64,000 bases of DNA, from contig CAADYP010000006.1 of assembly GCA_900753315.1 (NCBI GenBank), positions 21,792 to 85,791 of the forward strand, given 5' to 3'. Each line of letters starts with the position of its first letter. Position 1 is the stretch's first letter. The notes under the pieces were generated by a model. It ran no database searches, was not told where the DNA came from, and saw only the letters and a program-made list of their open reading frames with translations. A program made the translations under genes and the position numbers. This document shows, piece after piece, positions 16,849 through 25,012 of the stretch. This stretch comes from Clostridia bacterium. GTDB lineage: Bacteria; Bacillota; Clostridia; Christensenellales; UBA1242.

Positions 16849-16854
16849 CAAAAT

Positions 16855-17766
16855 TTATTGATTCTCCTTGTCATCTTCCTTCAAAAAATCTTCTACCAAT
16901 TTAGTCGCTTCTGACAAATAATCTTTTTTTGTGTCAAGCCAAACAATGTTCTTTTCTTTCTTAAACCATGTGACTTGCCTTTTTGCAAAATGTCTAATAT
17001 GCTTGAAAAGGTCATCATGATATTCTTGAAAATCTTTATACTTCCCAGTGAGATATCTGTATGTGTAACGATACTCAAGTCCCAAACTTTCCAAAAATTC
17101 TGGTGTTGCCCCAGCATCCATCAAACCTTTAATTTCTTCAACCATTCCATCGTTTATTCTTATGTCAAGCCTTTCTCCAATTCTTTGATAAAGTACATCT
17201 CTATCAAAAGTCATGCCAAGTTGCAAAACATCATAACGAGGATTGCTTTCTGCCTGTTCTTTTGTTCCACCCTCGATCTTTTCAATCTGTCTTACAAGTC
17301 GTCTTTTGTTTTGTGGGTCTTTAATATCTTCAATTCCATGTTCATGTAAAATTTTTACCAACTCTTCGCAAGTTTTTTTATCAAGTTCTGCTCTCAATTT
17401 TTCATCAGGTTTACACTCACTCAAAGAAAAGCCTTCAACAATCGCACGAGTATAAAGTCCAGTTCCACCAACAATAATTGGAAGTTTTTCCCTAGCAATT
17501 ATGTCATCAATGATTGGATATACCATTCTTTGAAAATCTGCAACAGAAAATGGTTCGTTTGGACTGATAATATCAAGCATATGGTGTGGAACTCCCTGAA
17601 TTTCTTCTTCAGTCACTTTTCCAGTGCCCAAATCCATGCCTTTATAAACCTGTCTAGAATCTGCAGATACAACTTCTCCATTAAATATTTTCGCAAGCTC
17701 AATCCCAAGACTAGACTTGCTTGATGCTGTTGTTCCGACAACAGTAATAATCTTTGGTTTGCTCAT
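16855..17766 (-). CDS. miaA: tRNA dimethylallyltransferase with an altered P-loop
   Basis: A 303-residue enzyme that adds dimethylallyl to A37 of UNN-decoding tRNAs. DSRQVYKGMDLGTGKVT, GVPHHMLDIISP, VGGTGLYTRAIVEGF, NKRRLVRQIEKIEG and the C-terminal FAKRQVTWFKKEKNIVWLD are all present. The P-loop at residues 11-18 reads GTTASSKS where the family has GPTxxGKS/T. The usual Pro is Thr and the usual Gly before Lys17 is Ser (AGC). Lys17 and Ser18, which contact the phosphates, are kept. The start has AAGGTGG. The last bases touch the pyk terminator. Confidence 0.93.
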   Translation of the reverse strand: MSKPKIITVVGTTASSKSSLGIELAKIFNGEVVSADSRQVYKGMDLGTGKVTEEEIQGVPHHMLDIISPNEPFSVADFQRMVYPIIDDIIAREKLPIIVGGTGLYTRAIVEGFSLSECKPDEKLRAELDKKTCEELVKILHEHGIEDIKDPQNKRRLVRQIEKIEGGTKEQAESNPRYDVLQLGMTFDRDVLYQRIGERLDIRINDGMVEEIKGLMDAGATPEFLESLGLEYRYTYRYLTGKYKDFQEYHDDLFKHIRHFAKRQVTWFKKEKNIVWLDTKKDYLSEATKLVEDFLKEDDKENQ

Positions 17767-17814
17767 AATTACACCACCTTAACTTTTTCACAATGATTAT
17801 AACACAACATTTGT

Positions 17815-18153
17815 TTAGTCACAAAGCATAATTGCAACAACACCAAATTTCTTTTCGTTTTCAATTGAATAAAATTGATGATATACATTTTCAACTTCCG
17901 CTTTTTCAAAACATTGAAATCCAATTTTGTTCAAAGGCAACTCGTCAAGCATCTTTGCAAAACTGTCAAAATATAACAAATCTTTCACACGCTTTTGCAT
18001 TTTCCCATCTAAATTGCTTTCATCTCTAAAAGTAATAAAATCGCCAACGGAAATCAGCCTTCTTTTTTCATCATTAAGCCTAATTTCATAAATCTTTTCC
18101 CCAGTGCGAATTTTTTCAAAATAAATATGTCTCAATTTCATTTCATGCACCAT
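17815..18153 (-). CDS. ASCH-domain protein
   Basis: A 112-residue protein with the ASCH fold signature near the N-terminus (FEKIRTGEKIYEIRLND; GxKxxEiR). A hydrophobic strand pattern VGDFITF follows, and KFGVVAIMLCD at the end. ASCH proteins bind RNA or act on modified nucleosides (for example N4-acetylcytidine amidohydrolase), but the substrate here is unknown. The ATG at 18153 is preferred because GGGAG lies nine bases upstream; an ATG at 18162 overlaps that SD. It lies 48 bases upstream of miaA on the same strand and may share its transcript. Confidence 0.8.
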   Translation of the reverse strand: MVHEMKLRHIYFEKIRTGEKIYEIRLNDEKRRLISVGDFITFRDESNLDGKMQKRVKDLLYFDSFAKMLDELPLNKIGFQCFEKAEVENVYHQFYSIENEKKFGVVAIMLCD

Positions 18154-18226
18154 TTTTTGCATCTCCCAATCAAAATATTTAACATTTATAGTTTACAAAT
18201 TTAATATAAAATTGTCAAATATATAG

Positions 18227-18255
18227 TTGACACTATACAAATAAAATGATATTCT
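18227..18255 (+). promoter_or_regulatory. Promoter of the 70-aa gene
   Basis: Consensus -35 TTGACA (18227-18232), 17-base spacer, -10 TATTCT (18250-18255), 39 bases before the ATG. Confidence 0.82.
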
Positions 18256-18294
18256 AATTATGTAAATAAAACAAAAATTAAGAAGGAAGTTTTT

Positions 18295-18507
18295 ATGATA
18301 ACAGATCACGGAGTAAGAACACTATACACAAACGCACTTCAAAGAGGATATCAAAACGAAGCAGCATGCAAATTCAATTCTGCATTATCTGACTACAGAC
18401 AAGCTCTAGGGATTGCAAAATCTTTTGATGATATGGCAGGAATTGAAAACTGCAACAAATGCATCACTCGTGTAACAAAAAAGATATCCAATGAAAGAAC
18501 ATTATAA
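18295..18507 (+). CDS. TPR-like mini-protein
   Basis: A 70-residue protein. The stretch from about residue 21 to 50 (KFNSALSDYRQALGIAKSF) has the A/L/Y/A spacing of a single TPR-type helical hairpin. A basic C-terminus ends in SNERTL. It has a strong promoter, a clear SD (AAGGAAG) and its own terminator, so it is an independent gene despite its size. No catalytic residues. A single TPR is rarely stable alone, so it probably pairs with itself or a partner; that is inference. Confidence 0.72.
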   Translation: MITDHGVRTLYTNALQRGYQNEAACKFNSALSDYRQALGIAKSFDDMAGIENCNKCITRVTKKISNERTL

Positions 18508-18515
18508 TTAAAAAC

Positions 18516-18554
18516 AAAAAATGATGAAAATTTTAACCGATTTCCATCATTTTT
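18516..18554. terminator. Terminator after the TPR-like gene
   Basis: AAAAATGATG and CATCATTTTT form a 10-bp stem with a 19-base loop, followed by an AT-rich T run. Confidence 0.8.
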
Positions 18555-18677
18555 AAATTTTTTCTTGATTTGCATTCATTTATCAAAATGTTTTTACATA
18601 AAACAATTTCAAATGTGTTTTAATTCACTAAAAATAAATATATGGTCGGTTTACAATATCACAACAAAGAGGTAAAT

Positions 18678-19688
18678 ATGAAAAACAGCAACCATTGGTT
18701 TAGAGATGCAAAATATGGTTTAATAATCCATTTTGGCTTGTATTCACTGCTTGGTGGTGAATACAAAAACTATAAAATGCAATCATATTGTGAATGGATA
18801 CAATCATATGCTCGAATTCCAATTTGTGAATATGAAAAATTGTTAAAAATTTTCAATCCCACATATTTCAATGCAGAAGAAATTGTAAAATTCGCAAAAA
18901 TGCATGGCTTTAAATACATAATTTTTACAGCAAAACACCACGATGGATTTTGTATGTTCAATTCCAAATATGATGATTACAATATATCCAATACTCCTTA
19001 CAAGAAAGATATCGTAAAACAACTTTCAGATATGTGCAAAAAATATCAAGTCAAATTTGGACTATATTATTCACAAGATTTAGATTGGCATGAGAAAAAT
19101 GGTGGTGGATATAATTGCGAAAATATTGATTGTGCCGGAACAAGTTGGTGCAATGATTGGGATTTTAAAAATTGTGACAAAGATTATAGTGATTATTTCA
19201 ATTCAAAAGTGCTTTTTCAAATCAAAGAACTTTGCCAAAATTATGGAAAAATAGATTTGTTTTGGTTTGACACTCCAAAAAGTATCAGCCCCCAACAAAG
19301 CCAACAATTATATGATTTAGTCAAATCATTCCACCCTGATTGTTTGATAAACTCCCGTTTAGGTAATGGTTGTTATGACTATGTTACACTTGGAGATAAC
19401 GAAATCCCAGACAATCTTACATACAAAACAAGCAAAAATTTCAATGATTTGAATGGAATAAAATATTCTAAAGACAGTTTGTATGAATCCGCTTGTTCTC
19501 TCAATAACACTTGGGGATATTCAAAATTTGATACAAATTACAAATCATTGCGAGAAATTAAAAAAGTCAAAGACAAACTAAACAAATTAGGTATAAACTA
19601 CACAATAAACATTTCACCTGACTCCACAGGAAAAATACCACAACAAAGTTTGGATATTTTATCAGAATTAAATACAAACAACCTCTAA
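18678..19688 (+). CDS. GH29 alpha-L-fucosidase, short cytoplasmic form
   Basis: A 336-residue glycoside hydrolase of family 29, which removes alpha-linked L-fucose by a retaining mechanism. RDAKYGLIIHFGLYS (His18), FTAKHHDGFCMFNS (His87-His88), KFGLYYSQDLDWH and KIDLFWFDTP supply the barrel; Asp198 in WFD is the expected nucleophile. The end ISPDSTGKIPQQS matches the barrel end of the family. The C-terminal beta-sandwich of full-length enzymes (450 residues or more) is missing. There is no signal peptide, so it acts inside the cell on imported oligosaccharides. The ATG at 18678 (MKNSNHWFRD) has AAAGAGG; an earlier ATG has no SD. No sugar transporter is adjacent. Confidence 0.88.
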   Translation: MKNSNHWFRDAKYGLIIHFGLYSLLGGEYKNYKMQSYCEWIQSYARIPICEYEKLLKIFNPTYFNAEEIVKFAKMHGFKYIIFTAKHHDGFCMFNSKYDDYNISNTPYKKDIVKQLSDMCKKYQVKFGLYYSQDLDWHEKNGGGYNCENIDCAGTSWCNDWDFKNCDKDYSDYFNSKVLFQIKELCQNYGKIDLFWFDTPKSISPQQSQQLYDLVKSFHPDCLINSRLGNGCYDYVTLGDNEIPDNLTYKTSKNFNDLNGIKYSKDSLYESACSLNNTWGYSKFDTNYKSLREIKKVKDKLNKLGINYTINISPDSTGKIPQQSLDILSELNTNNL

Positions 19689-19876
19689 AATAAATATATT
19701 TTTTTATCAACAACCTTTTAATAGATTACATAATACATGCTTACAGCATATGTATTCAAGTCCTTTTAGTAAATTAGAAGAAATGCCTAAAGAAAGAAAA
19801 CGCAAACGAGAAAAAGATTTTGAAATGTAATAAAAATGGCAGAATGATAACATTTACATCGGGTTGGATGGTTAGA

Positions 19877-19910
19877 CCAAAGGGAAAAATTACAAATAAT
19901 ACTCCTTTGG
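19877..19910 (+). repeat. Short inverted repeat upstream of the DUF4926-like gene
   Basis: CCAAAGG (19877-19883) and CCTTTGG (19904-19910) are a perfect seven-base inverted repeat with a 20-base loop, 14 bases before the ATG. It could be an operator or an RNA stem near the SD. The rest of 19689-19924 shows only a 26-codon frame without an SD. Confidence 0.35.
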
Positions 19911-19924
19911 CAGATTAAAAGGAG

Positions 19925-20224
19925 ATGAAAATAAAATATTTAGATTTAGTTGAATTGATAAAAGAAAAACCTACTTATACTAAAGCTGGAGTAAAAGTTG
20001 GGGATTTCGGTGCTGTGATGAGTGAAAAGCCAATAAATGGAAAGTGGCAAGTGATTTTTTCAGAGTTTTATACAGGTAAAGACATTGCAGATATTATGGT
20101 TGCGGAGGAAGATTTAAAAGTTCATGAAAGTATTCCAAAAGATAGATATCCTAAAAAAATTTTGACAGCAATTGACAGCAAATGTACCAATTTTAGAGAG
20201 TTTACGAAAGAATTAGACCGATAG
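19925..20224 (+). CDS. Small DUF4926-like protein
   Basis: A 99-residue soluble protein. The pattern MKIKYLDLVELIKEK, KVGDFGAVMSEKPINGKW and IMVAEEDLKVHESIP resembles small DUF4926-type proteins in Clostridia (a short beta-rich fold with a Gly-Asp turn). Role unknown; such genes often sit in accessory islands. The SD GGAG touches the ATG directly with no spacer, which is unusual, yet no better in-frame start exists. It has a strong terminator. The gene is isolated between the fucosidase and the tRNA-Thr region. Confidence 0.65.
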   Translation: MKIKYLDLVELIKEKPTYTKAGVKVGDFGAVMSEKPINGKWQVIFSEFYTGKDIADIMVAEEDLKVHESIPKDRYPKKILTAIDSKCTNFREFTKELDR

Positions 20225-20252
20225 TTGATTTTTTGACTATCGGTCTTTTTTT
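20215..20252 (+). terminator. Terminator of the DUF4926-like gene
   Basis: AGACCGATAGT and ACTATCGGTCT form an 11-bp perfect stem with a 10-base loop, followed by T7. A second small stem AAGAAGAT/ATCTTCTT lies at 20261-20284. Confidence 0.93.
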
Positions 20253-20367
20253 AGGCACGCAAGAAGATTTTTAATCTTCTTTTGGAGCAAAAATTGACAG
20301 CAATTGCACCAAAAATTGACAACAAATGTTTTTTTTACCTAAAAAATTTTGTTAAAAAATGGAAATA

Positions 20368-20408
20368 AAAAAATCGCTAAAAGCCTTTATTTATCGGCGT
20401 TTTAGCGA
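20368..20408 (-). terminator. Terminator of tRNA-Thr
   Basis: On the minus strand TCGCTAAAA and TTTTAGCGA, extended by GCC/GGC with one bulge, then T7. It lies 12 bases after the tRNA 3' end. Confidence 0.9.
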
Positions 20409-20419
20409 CTTTTGTTTAA

Positions 20420-20494
20420 TGGAGCTGGTGACGGGAATCGGACCCGTGACCCCCACCTTACCAAGGTGGTGCTCTACCGCTGAGCCACACCAGC
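20420..20494 (-). tRNA. tRNA-Thr (anticodon GGU)
   Basis: A 75-nt cloverleaf with encoded CCA. The acceptor stem GCTGGTG/CACCAGC is seven pairs. The D-stem is GCTC/GAGC. The anticodon stem is CCACC/GGTGG with loop TTGGTAA, giving anticodon GGT (codon ACC/ACU). The T-stem is ACGGG/CCCGT with loop TCCGATT. Own promoter and terminator. Confidence 0.97.
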
Positions 20495-20500
20495 ATAACA

Positions 20501-20558
20501 GACATTATGCACAATTTGATTTTGCATAGTGAGTTTAGCATAATCAGTGCATAATGTC
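20501..20558. repeat. Perfect 12-bp inverted repeat across the tRNA-Thr promoter
   Basis: GACATTATGCAC (20501-20512) and GTGCATAATGTC (20547-20558) are exact reverse complements separated by 34 bases. The right arm contains most of the -35 box; the left arm lies in the leader just before the tRNA. It may be an operator for a dimeric protein or a cruciform. Confidence 0.7.
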
Positions 20559-20560
20559 AA
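20532..20560 (-). promoter_or_regulatory. Promoter of tRNA-Thr
   Basis: Consensus -35 TTGACA (20555-20560), 17-base spacer, -10 TAAACT (20532-20537) with TGC extension. It overlaps the inverted repeat at 20501-20558. Confidence 0.88.
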
Positions 20561-20586
20561 CATATTTGGTATTGTAAAGTTAAAGC

Positions 20587-22956
20587 TTAATTGTTATTCC
20601 AGTTCCAATTCAAAATTTCTGGCATATCAATTCCATATTCTCTTATATACTTGTCATGATTGGCGAGCTTTTCTTCCATTCTTTGGATTATTTCTTCTTT
20701 CTTTGACTTTGGCACATTGAGATATTTTAATGCTTTTATAACTAAATGATATCTATCAATATGATTTTTGACTCTCATATCAAATGGTGTTGTAATCGTC
20801 CCCTCTTCTTTGTAACCTGAGACATGCATGTTTTGATTGTGTCTATTATATGTCAACAAGTGAACGAGTTGGGCATAGCCATGGAAATTGAAAATAACTG
20901 GCTTATCCTTTGTAAATAGTTTGTCATATTCGGCATCAGTTAAACCATGAGGATGAGATTTGTTTGATACAAGTTTCATAAGGTCAACAACATTCAAAAA
21001 TCTAACATTCAGTTTTGGCAATTCTTTCTTTAAAATTGAAATCATAGCGAGGGTTTCAAGTGTTGGAGTATCGCCACATCCAACAACAACCAAATCCGGG
21101 TTTTTCGTGTTATTCATCCCAGCCCATTTCCATTCTCCAACGCCATTTGCACAATGCTTTTTTGCTTCTTCCATAGAGAGCCATTGGAAAGATGGATGCT
21201 TTGAAGCGATGATTGTATTGACATAGTTTTTACTCTTCGCACAATGGTCATAGCAAGAAATAAGGCAATTTGCATCAGCAGGAAGATAAATCCTTACCAC
21301 ATCGGCCTTTTTATTCACAATATGGTCCAAGAATCCTGGGTCTTGATGTGTAAAACCATTGTGGTCTTGCTGCCAAACATTGCTTGTTAAAATAAGATTT
21401 AATGAAGAAATTGGTTTTCTCCAAGAAATTTCATTGCAAACCTTAAGCCATTTTGCATGTTGGGCGACCATACTGTCAACAACACGAATAAATGCCTCAT
21501 AACTGTTAAACATACCATGACGCCCAGTAAGCAAATATCCCTCAAGAAGACCTTCGCACATATGCTCAGACAAAAATGAGTCAACAATTCGTCCATCACT
21601 TGCAAGTTTGTCGTCTGTTGGCAATATTTTGCTATTAAAATCTCGATTTTCAACTTCAAATGCCTTGTAGAGTCTATTGCTCATAGCTTCATCTGGACTA
21701 AAAATTCTGTAGTTTTTATTGTCTTTATTCAAAACAAACAAGTCTCTAATATACCCGCCTAGTTCTAGCATGTCTTGAGTCCTATAAGTTCCATGCCCAT
21801 CAAATTTAACAGCATAATCATCAATATTTGGTGTTTTTAATTCTTTAAGAATCAAGCCTCCATTTGCATAAGGAGTTGCTGACAATCTCTTGTCTTTCTT
21901 TGGCAAAATTTCAGCAATTTCTTTCTTCAAACGATAATTTTTGTCAAAAAGTTCATCTGGTTTGTAACTTTTAAGCCAATCTTCAAGCAACTTCAAATGT
22001 TCTGGAGAGGACATATCCATTGGAATTTGATGGGCTCTAAACGAACCCTCAATTTGTTTTCCGTCAACAAATTTTGGACCAGTCCACCCTTTTGGAGTTC
22101 TCAAGATAATCATCGGCCAAGCATATTTTTTGTTTGGATTTGACTTAATTCCTTTGATTTTTTCAATGCACTCATCCATTGCTTTTGCCATTTGAAGGTG
22201 CATATCCATTGCTTCCTCACCCTCAACAAATATAGGGCTATAACCATATCCAACAAACAAACTTTTAAGTTGTGCTTTGCTCATTCTTGAGAGAATAGTT
22301 GGATTGCTTATTTTGTAACCATTCAAATGTAAAATAGGGAGCACTGCACCATCATTTCGTGGATTAAGAAAATTTATGCCATGCCAAGATGTTGCAAGCG
22401 GTCCAGTTTCTGCTTCCCCATCACCAACAACTGCAACAGCAAACAGATTTGGATTATCAAAAACAGCTCCAAAAGCATGAGCCAAAACATATCCCAGCTC
22501 CCCACCTTCATTGATAGAACCAGGAGTTTCAGGGACACAGTGAGACCCAATTCCACCTGGGAAAGAGAATTGTTTGCAAAGTCTCTTCATTCCTTCTTTG
22601 CTTTGAGAGATGTTTGGATAAAATTCACTATAAGTGCCTTCCAAATAACTATTTGCGACCAAAAAATTCCCGCCATGCCCAGGTCCAGAGAGCAAAAGCA
22701 TATCGGCATCATATTTTTTAATTATTCTATTGCAATGAGCATACACAAAATTTTGTCCAGGAACAGTTCCCCAGTGCCCCACCAACTTTTTCTTGATGTC
22801 TGCCATACACAACTTGTGGTCACGCAAAAGTGGATTATCCAAAAGATAAAGTTGGGCTGCAGAAAGATAATTTGCTGCGTTCCAATATTTATTCAACTTT
22901 TCCAAATATTCTTTAGAAAGAAAATCATTCTCTTTTTTCATATCTTTATTTTTCAT
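20587..22956 (-). CDS. xfp: Xylulose-5-phosphate/fructose-6-phosphate phosphoketolase
   Basis: A 789-residue thiamine-diphosphate enzyme that splits xylulose-5-P or fructose-6-P with phosphate into acetyl-P plus glyceraldehyde-3-P or erythrose-4-P. Motifs: GHWGTVPGQNFVYAHCNRI, LSGPGHGGNFLVANSYLEG, FPGGIGSHCVPETPGSINE, the ThDP-binding VVGDGEAETGPLATSWH, DNAxxxx-like NGYKISNPTILSRM, and NVWQQDHNGFTHQDPGFLDH in the second half. Length matches the family (about 790). The substrate range cannot be told from sequence. The start has GGAAAG at 22966. It sits between tRNA-Thr and the ABC exporter pair. It implies a pentose or bifid-type shunt producing acetate. Confidence 0.96.
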   Translation of the reverse strand: MKNKDMKKENDFLSKEYLEKLNKYWNAANYLSAAQLYLLDNPLLRDHKLCMADIKKKLVGHWGTVPGQNFVYAHCNRIIKKYDADMLLLSGPGHGGNFLVANSYLEGTYSEFYPNISQSKEGMKRLCKQFSFPGGIGSHCVPETPGSINEGGELGYVLAHAFGAVFDNPNLFAVAVVGDGEAETGPLATSWHGINFLNPRNDGAVLPILHLNGYKISNPTILSRMSKAQLKSLFVGYGYSPIFVEGEEAMDMHLQMAKAMDECIEKIKGIKSNPNKKYAWPMIILRTPKGWTGPKFVDGKQIEGSFRAHQIPMDMSSPEHLKLLEDWLKSYKPDELFDKNYRLKKEIAEILPKKDKRLSATPYANGGLILKELKTPNIDDYAVKFDGHGTYRTQDMLELGGYIRDLFVLNKDNKNYRIFSPDEAMSNRLYKAFEVENRDFNSKILPTDDKLASDGRIVDSFLSEHMCEGLLEGYLLTGRHGMFNSYEAFIRVVDSMVAQHAKWLKVCNEISWRKPISSLNLILTSNVWQQDHNGFTHQDPGFLDHIVNKKADVVRIYLPADANCLISCYDHCAKSKNYVNTIIASKHPSFQWLSMEEAKKHCANGVGEWKWAGMNNTKNPDLVVVGCGDTPTLETLAMISILKKELPKLNVRFLNVVDLMKLVSNKSHPHGLTDAEYDKLFTKDKPVIFNFHGYAQLVHLLTYNRHNQNMHVSGYKEEGTITTPFDMRVKNHIDRYHLVIKALKYLNVPKSKKEEIIQRMEEKLANHDKYIREYGIDMPEILNWNWNNN

Positions 22957-22982
22957 GAAGCTTTCCTTTTTTTATTTAAAAA

Positions 22983-25001
22983 TCAATACCTACTAAATTG
23001 ACTGTTATAAAGATTGTAGTAAAATCCTTTTTGAGCAAGCAACTGTTTGTGTGTGCCTTGTTCAATGATGTTACCCTTGTTCATAACCAAAATAAGATCA
23101 GATGAAGTGATTGTTGACAATCTATGTGCAACAACAAAACTTGTCTTTCCTTCCATCATCTTGTTGAATGCTTCTTGAATTGCCATTTCAGTTCTTGTGT
23201 CGATGTTGCTTGTCGCCTCATCCAAAATAAGCATAGGCGGTTTTGTCAACATCAAACGAGCAATACAAATAAGTTGCTTTTGCCCTTGAGATAAGTTGTC
23301 ACCATTTTCATTTATCATAGTGTTATATCCATCAGGCATCGTTTGGATAAAATAATCTGCTCCAGCCAATCTTGCAGCCCTGTGCACCTCTGCGTCAGTT
23401 GCATTTTGTTTTCCATATGCGATATTATCCCTTATGCTTGCAGAGAAAAGCCATGTTTCTTGCAAAACCATTCCATATTGTTTACGCAAACTTTTTCTCG
23501 TAATCTCTGTTATTGGGTGTCCACTGACATCAATTTCCCCTTTATCAACATCATAAAAACGCATAAGCAAATTGATAAGGGTGCTTTTTCCACAACCAGT
23601 TGGTCCAACGATTGCGACCTTTTGTCCTTTTTTGATGGACAAATTTAAATTTCTTATCAATTTTTTTTCTGGAGTATAAGAAAAATCAACATGCTTAAAT
23701 GTTACACTTCCAGAACATTTTTTAAGGTTTGGCAAATGTTCGTCACTAACTTCATTTTGCATATCCAAGACATTGAAAACTCTGACAGCAGACGCATAGG
23801 CCGCTTGCAAATCTGAAAAGACATCAGCAATATCATTAAATGGCCTTGTGTATTTGTTTGCGAATGACAAAAAGACAGAAATGTTTCCGATTGACATTCC
23901 TCCACGAATTGCATAAACACACCCCAAGATTGCCACCATTGCATACAAAAGTCCATTGATAAATCTTGTGATTGGGGCAGAAAGTGAAGAATAGTAGTTC
24001 GCTTTTTCACTTACATCACGCAATTTTTTGTTGATATCGTCAAATTTTTCAATTGAGCGGTCTTCATACATAAATCCTTTAACAATCTTTTGATTTCCGA
24101 CCATTTCAACCAAAGTTCCTGACAAATCACCAACATTTTTGGCTTGTTTTCTAAACAAATTGTGTGACAATTTCGCAATAACCGTTGCCACAACAATAGA
24201 TGCAGGTGTTATGCAAATAATGATTATAGAAATCGTAACATTGATTCTAAACATGAAAATCAAAGTAAAAATAATTGTTGCCAAACAGTCAAAGAAAGTT
24301 GTAAGTCCTATAACAAAGCCATCGGTAATCAAATCGACATCGTTAATCATACGACTTTGCAAGTCACCATGGCTGGAATTGTCAATATATTTCAAAGGCA
24401 CTTTGTTAAATTTTTTAAATATTTCATTATGCAGTTTTTGTTCAACGCGATAAGAAAGTCCATTTGCGACCCTAGAGGTCAGCCACTTAAACACTGCAAA
24501 TCCGACAATACAAAGTGAAAGGTAAATTATATATTTTGACACCATTGCAAAATTAACTTCGTTTGGTCCAACAATAAAATCTATGCCGTCACCAATGATA
24601 AGTGGTATCAAACATTCAAAAATTGAATTTGCGAAGCAGAAAAAAATTGCCAAAACAAGCAAAAACCATTCTTTTTTCATGTAAGACAGTGCTCTCAAAA
24701 TAACAGACTGCTTTTTGTTTCTTCTAATTTTTGCAACTCTTTCGATTCGAGTCGTGTTTGTATCCAAAATGTCAGGAATATCAACAATTTTTGTACTCTT
24801 CACATCTGGCGAAACAGAAGCCCCTTTTCCCTTCATGCTCGCAGTAATAACTGTAGGCACACTAACTTGCTTTGCTGGCTGAACCTTTTCGGGGTTGTTG
24901 AAAGATGGTTGCGGCAAAGAAGCTATCGCCTTCTGTAACTTGCGATATTGTTTTTCTTCTTGCAATTTCTCCTTTAATTCTTTCTTTTCTTGTTCAGTCA
25001 A
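22983..25001 (-). CDS. ABC exporter half-transporter, MdlB/YheH-type (catalytic partner)
   Basis: A 672-residue fused TM-ATPase protein. About 105 N-terminal residues form a charged, coiled and Pro/Lys-rich cytoplasmic extension not usual in the family. Then come six TM helices (about 110-380) and the ATPase domain: Walker A GPTGCGKST, signature LSQGQKQ (YheH-like rather than LSGGQ), and Walker B with catalytic Glu in LILDEATSNID. It should pair with the gene upstream as a heterodimeric multidrug-type exporter. The start is TTG at 25001 with AGGAGTTAG; that SD overlaps the stop codon of the partner gene, so the two are coupled. Substrate unknown. Confidence 0.9.
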   Translation of the reverse strand: MTEQEKKELKEKLQEEKQYRKLQKAIASLPQPSFNNPEKVQPAKQVSVPTVITASMKGKGASVSPDVKSTKIVDIPDILDTNTTRIERVAKIRRNKKQSVILRALSYMKKEWFLLVLAIFFCFANSIFECLIPLIIGDGIDFIVGPNEVNFAMVSKYIIYLSLCIVGFAVFKWLTSRVANGLSYRVEQKLHNEIFKKFNKVPLKYIDNSSHGDLQSRMINDVDLITDGFVIGLTTFFDCLATIIFTLIFMFRINVTISIIIICITPASIVVATVIAKLSHNLFRKQAKNVGDLSGTLVEMVGNQKIVKGFMYEDRSIEKFDDINKKLRDVSEKANYYSSLSAPITRFINGLLYAMVAILGCVYAIRGGMSIGNISVFLSFANKYTRPFNDIADVFSDLQAAYASAVRVFNVLDMQNEVSDEHLPNLKKCSGSVTFKHVDFSYTPEKKLIRNLNLSIKKGQKVAIVGPTGCGKSTLINLLMRFYDVDKGEIDVSGHPITEITRKSLRKQYGMVLQETWLFSASIRDNIAYGKQNATDAEVHRAARLAGADYFIQTMPDGYNTMINENGDNLSQGQKQLICIARLMLTKPPMLILDEATSNIDTRTEMAIQEAFNKMMEGKTSFVVAHRLSTITSSDLILVMNKGNIIEQGTHKQLLAQKGFYYNLYNSQFSRY

Positions 25002-25012
25002 TTTTCTAACTC

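Noticed and set aside
19750..19830. A 26-codon frame (MYSSPFSKLEEM...) between the fucosidase and the DUF4926-like gene
   Set aside because: No SD, no promoter and no relatives known to me; too short to support as a gene.
20160..20330. Repeated TTGACAGCAATTG words inside and after the DUF4926-like gene, also similar near 7199
   Set aside because: Only two to three imperfect copies with irregular spacing in AT-rich DNA; not a CRISPR or a defined repeat family.
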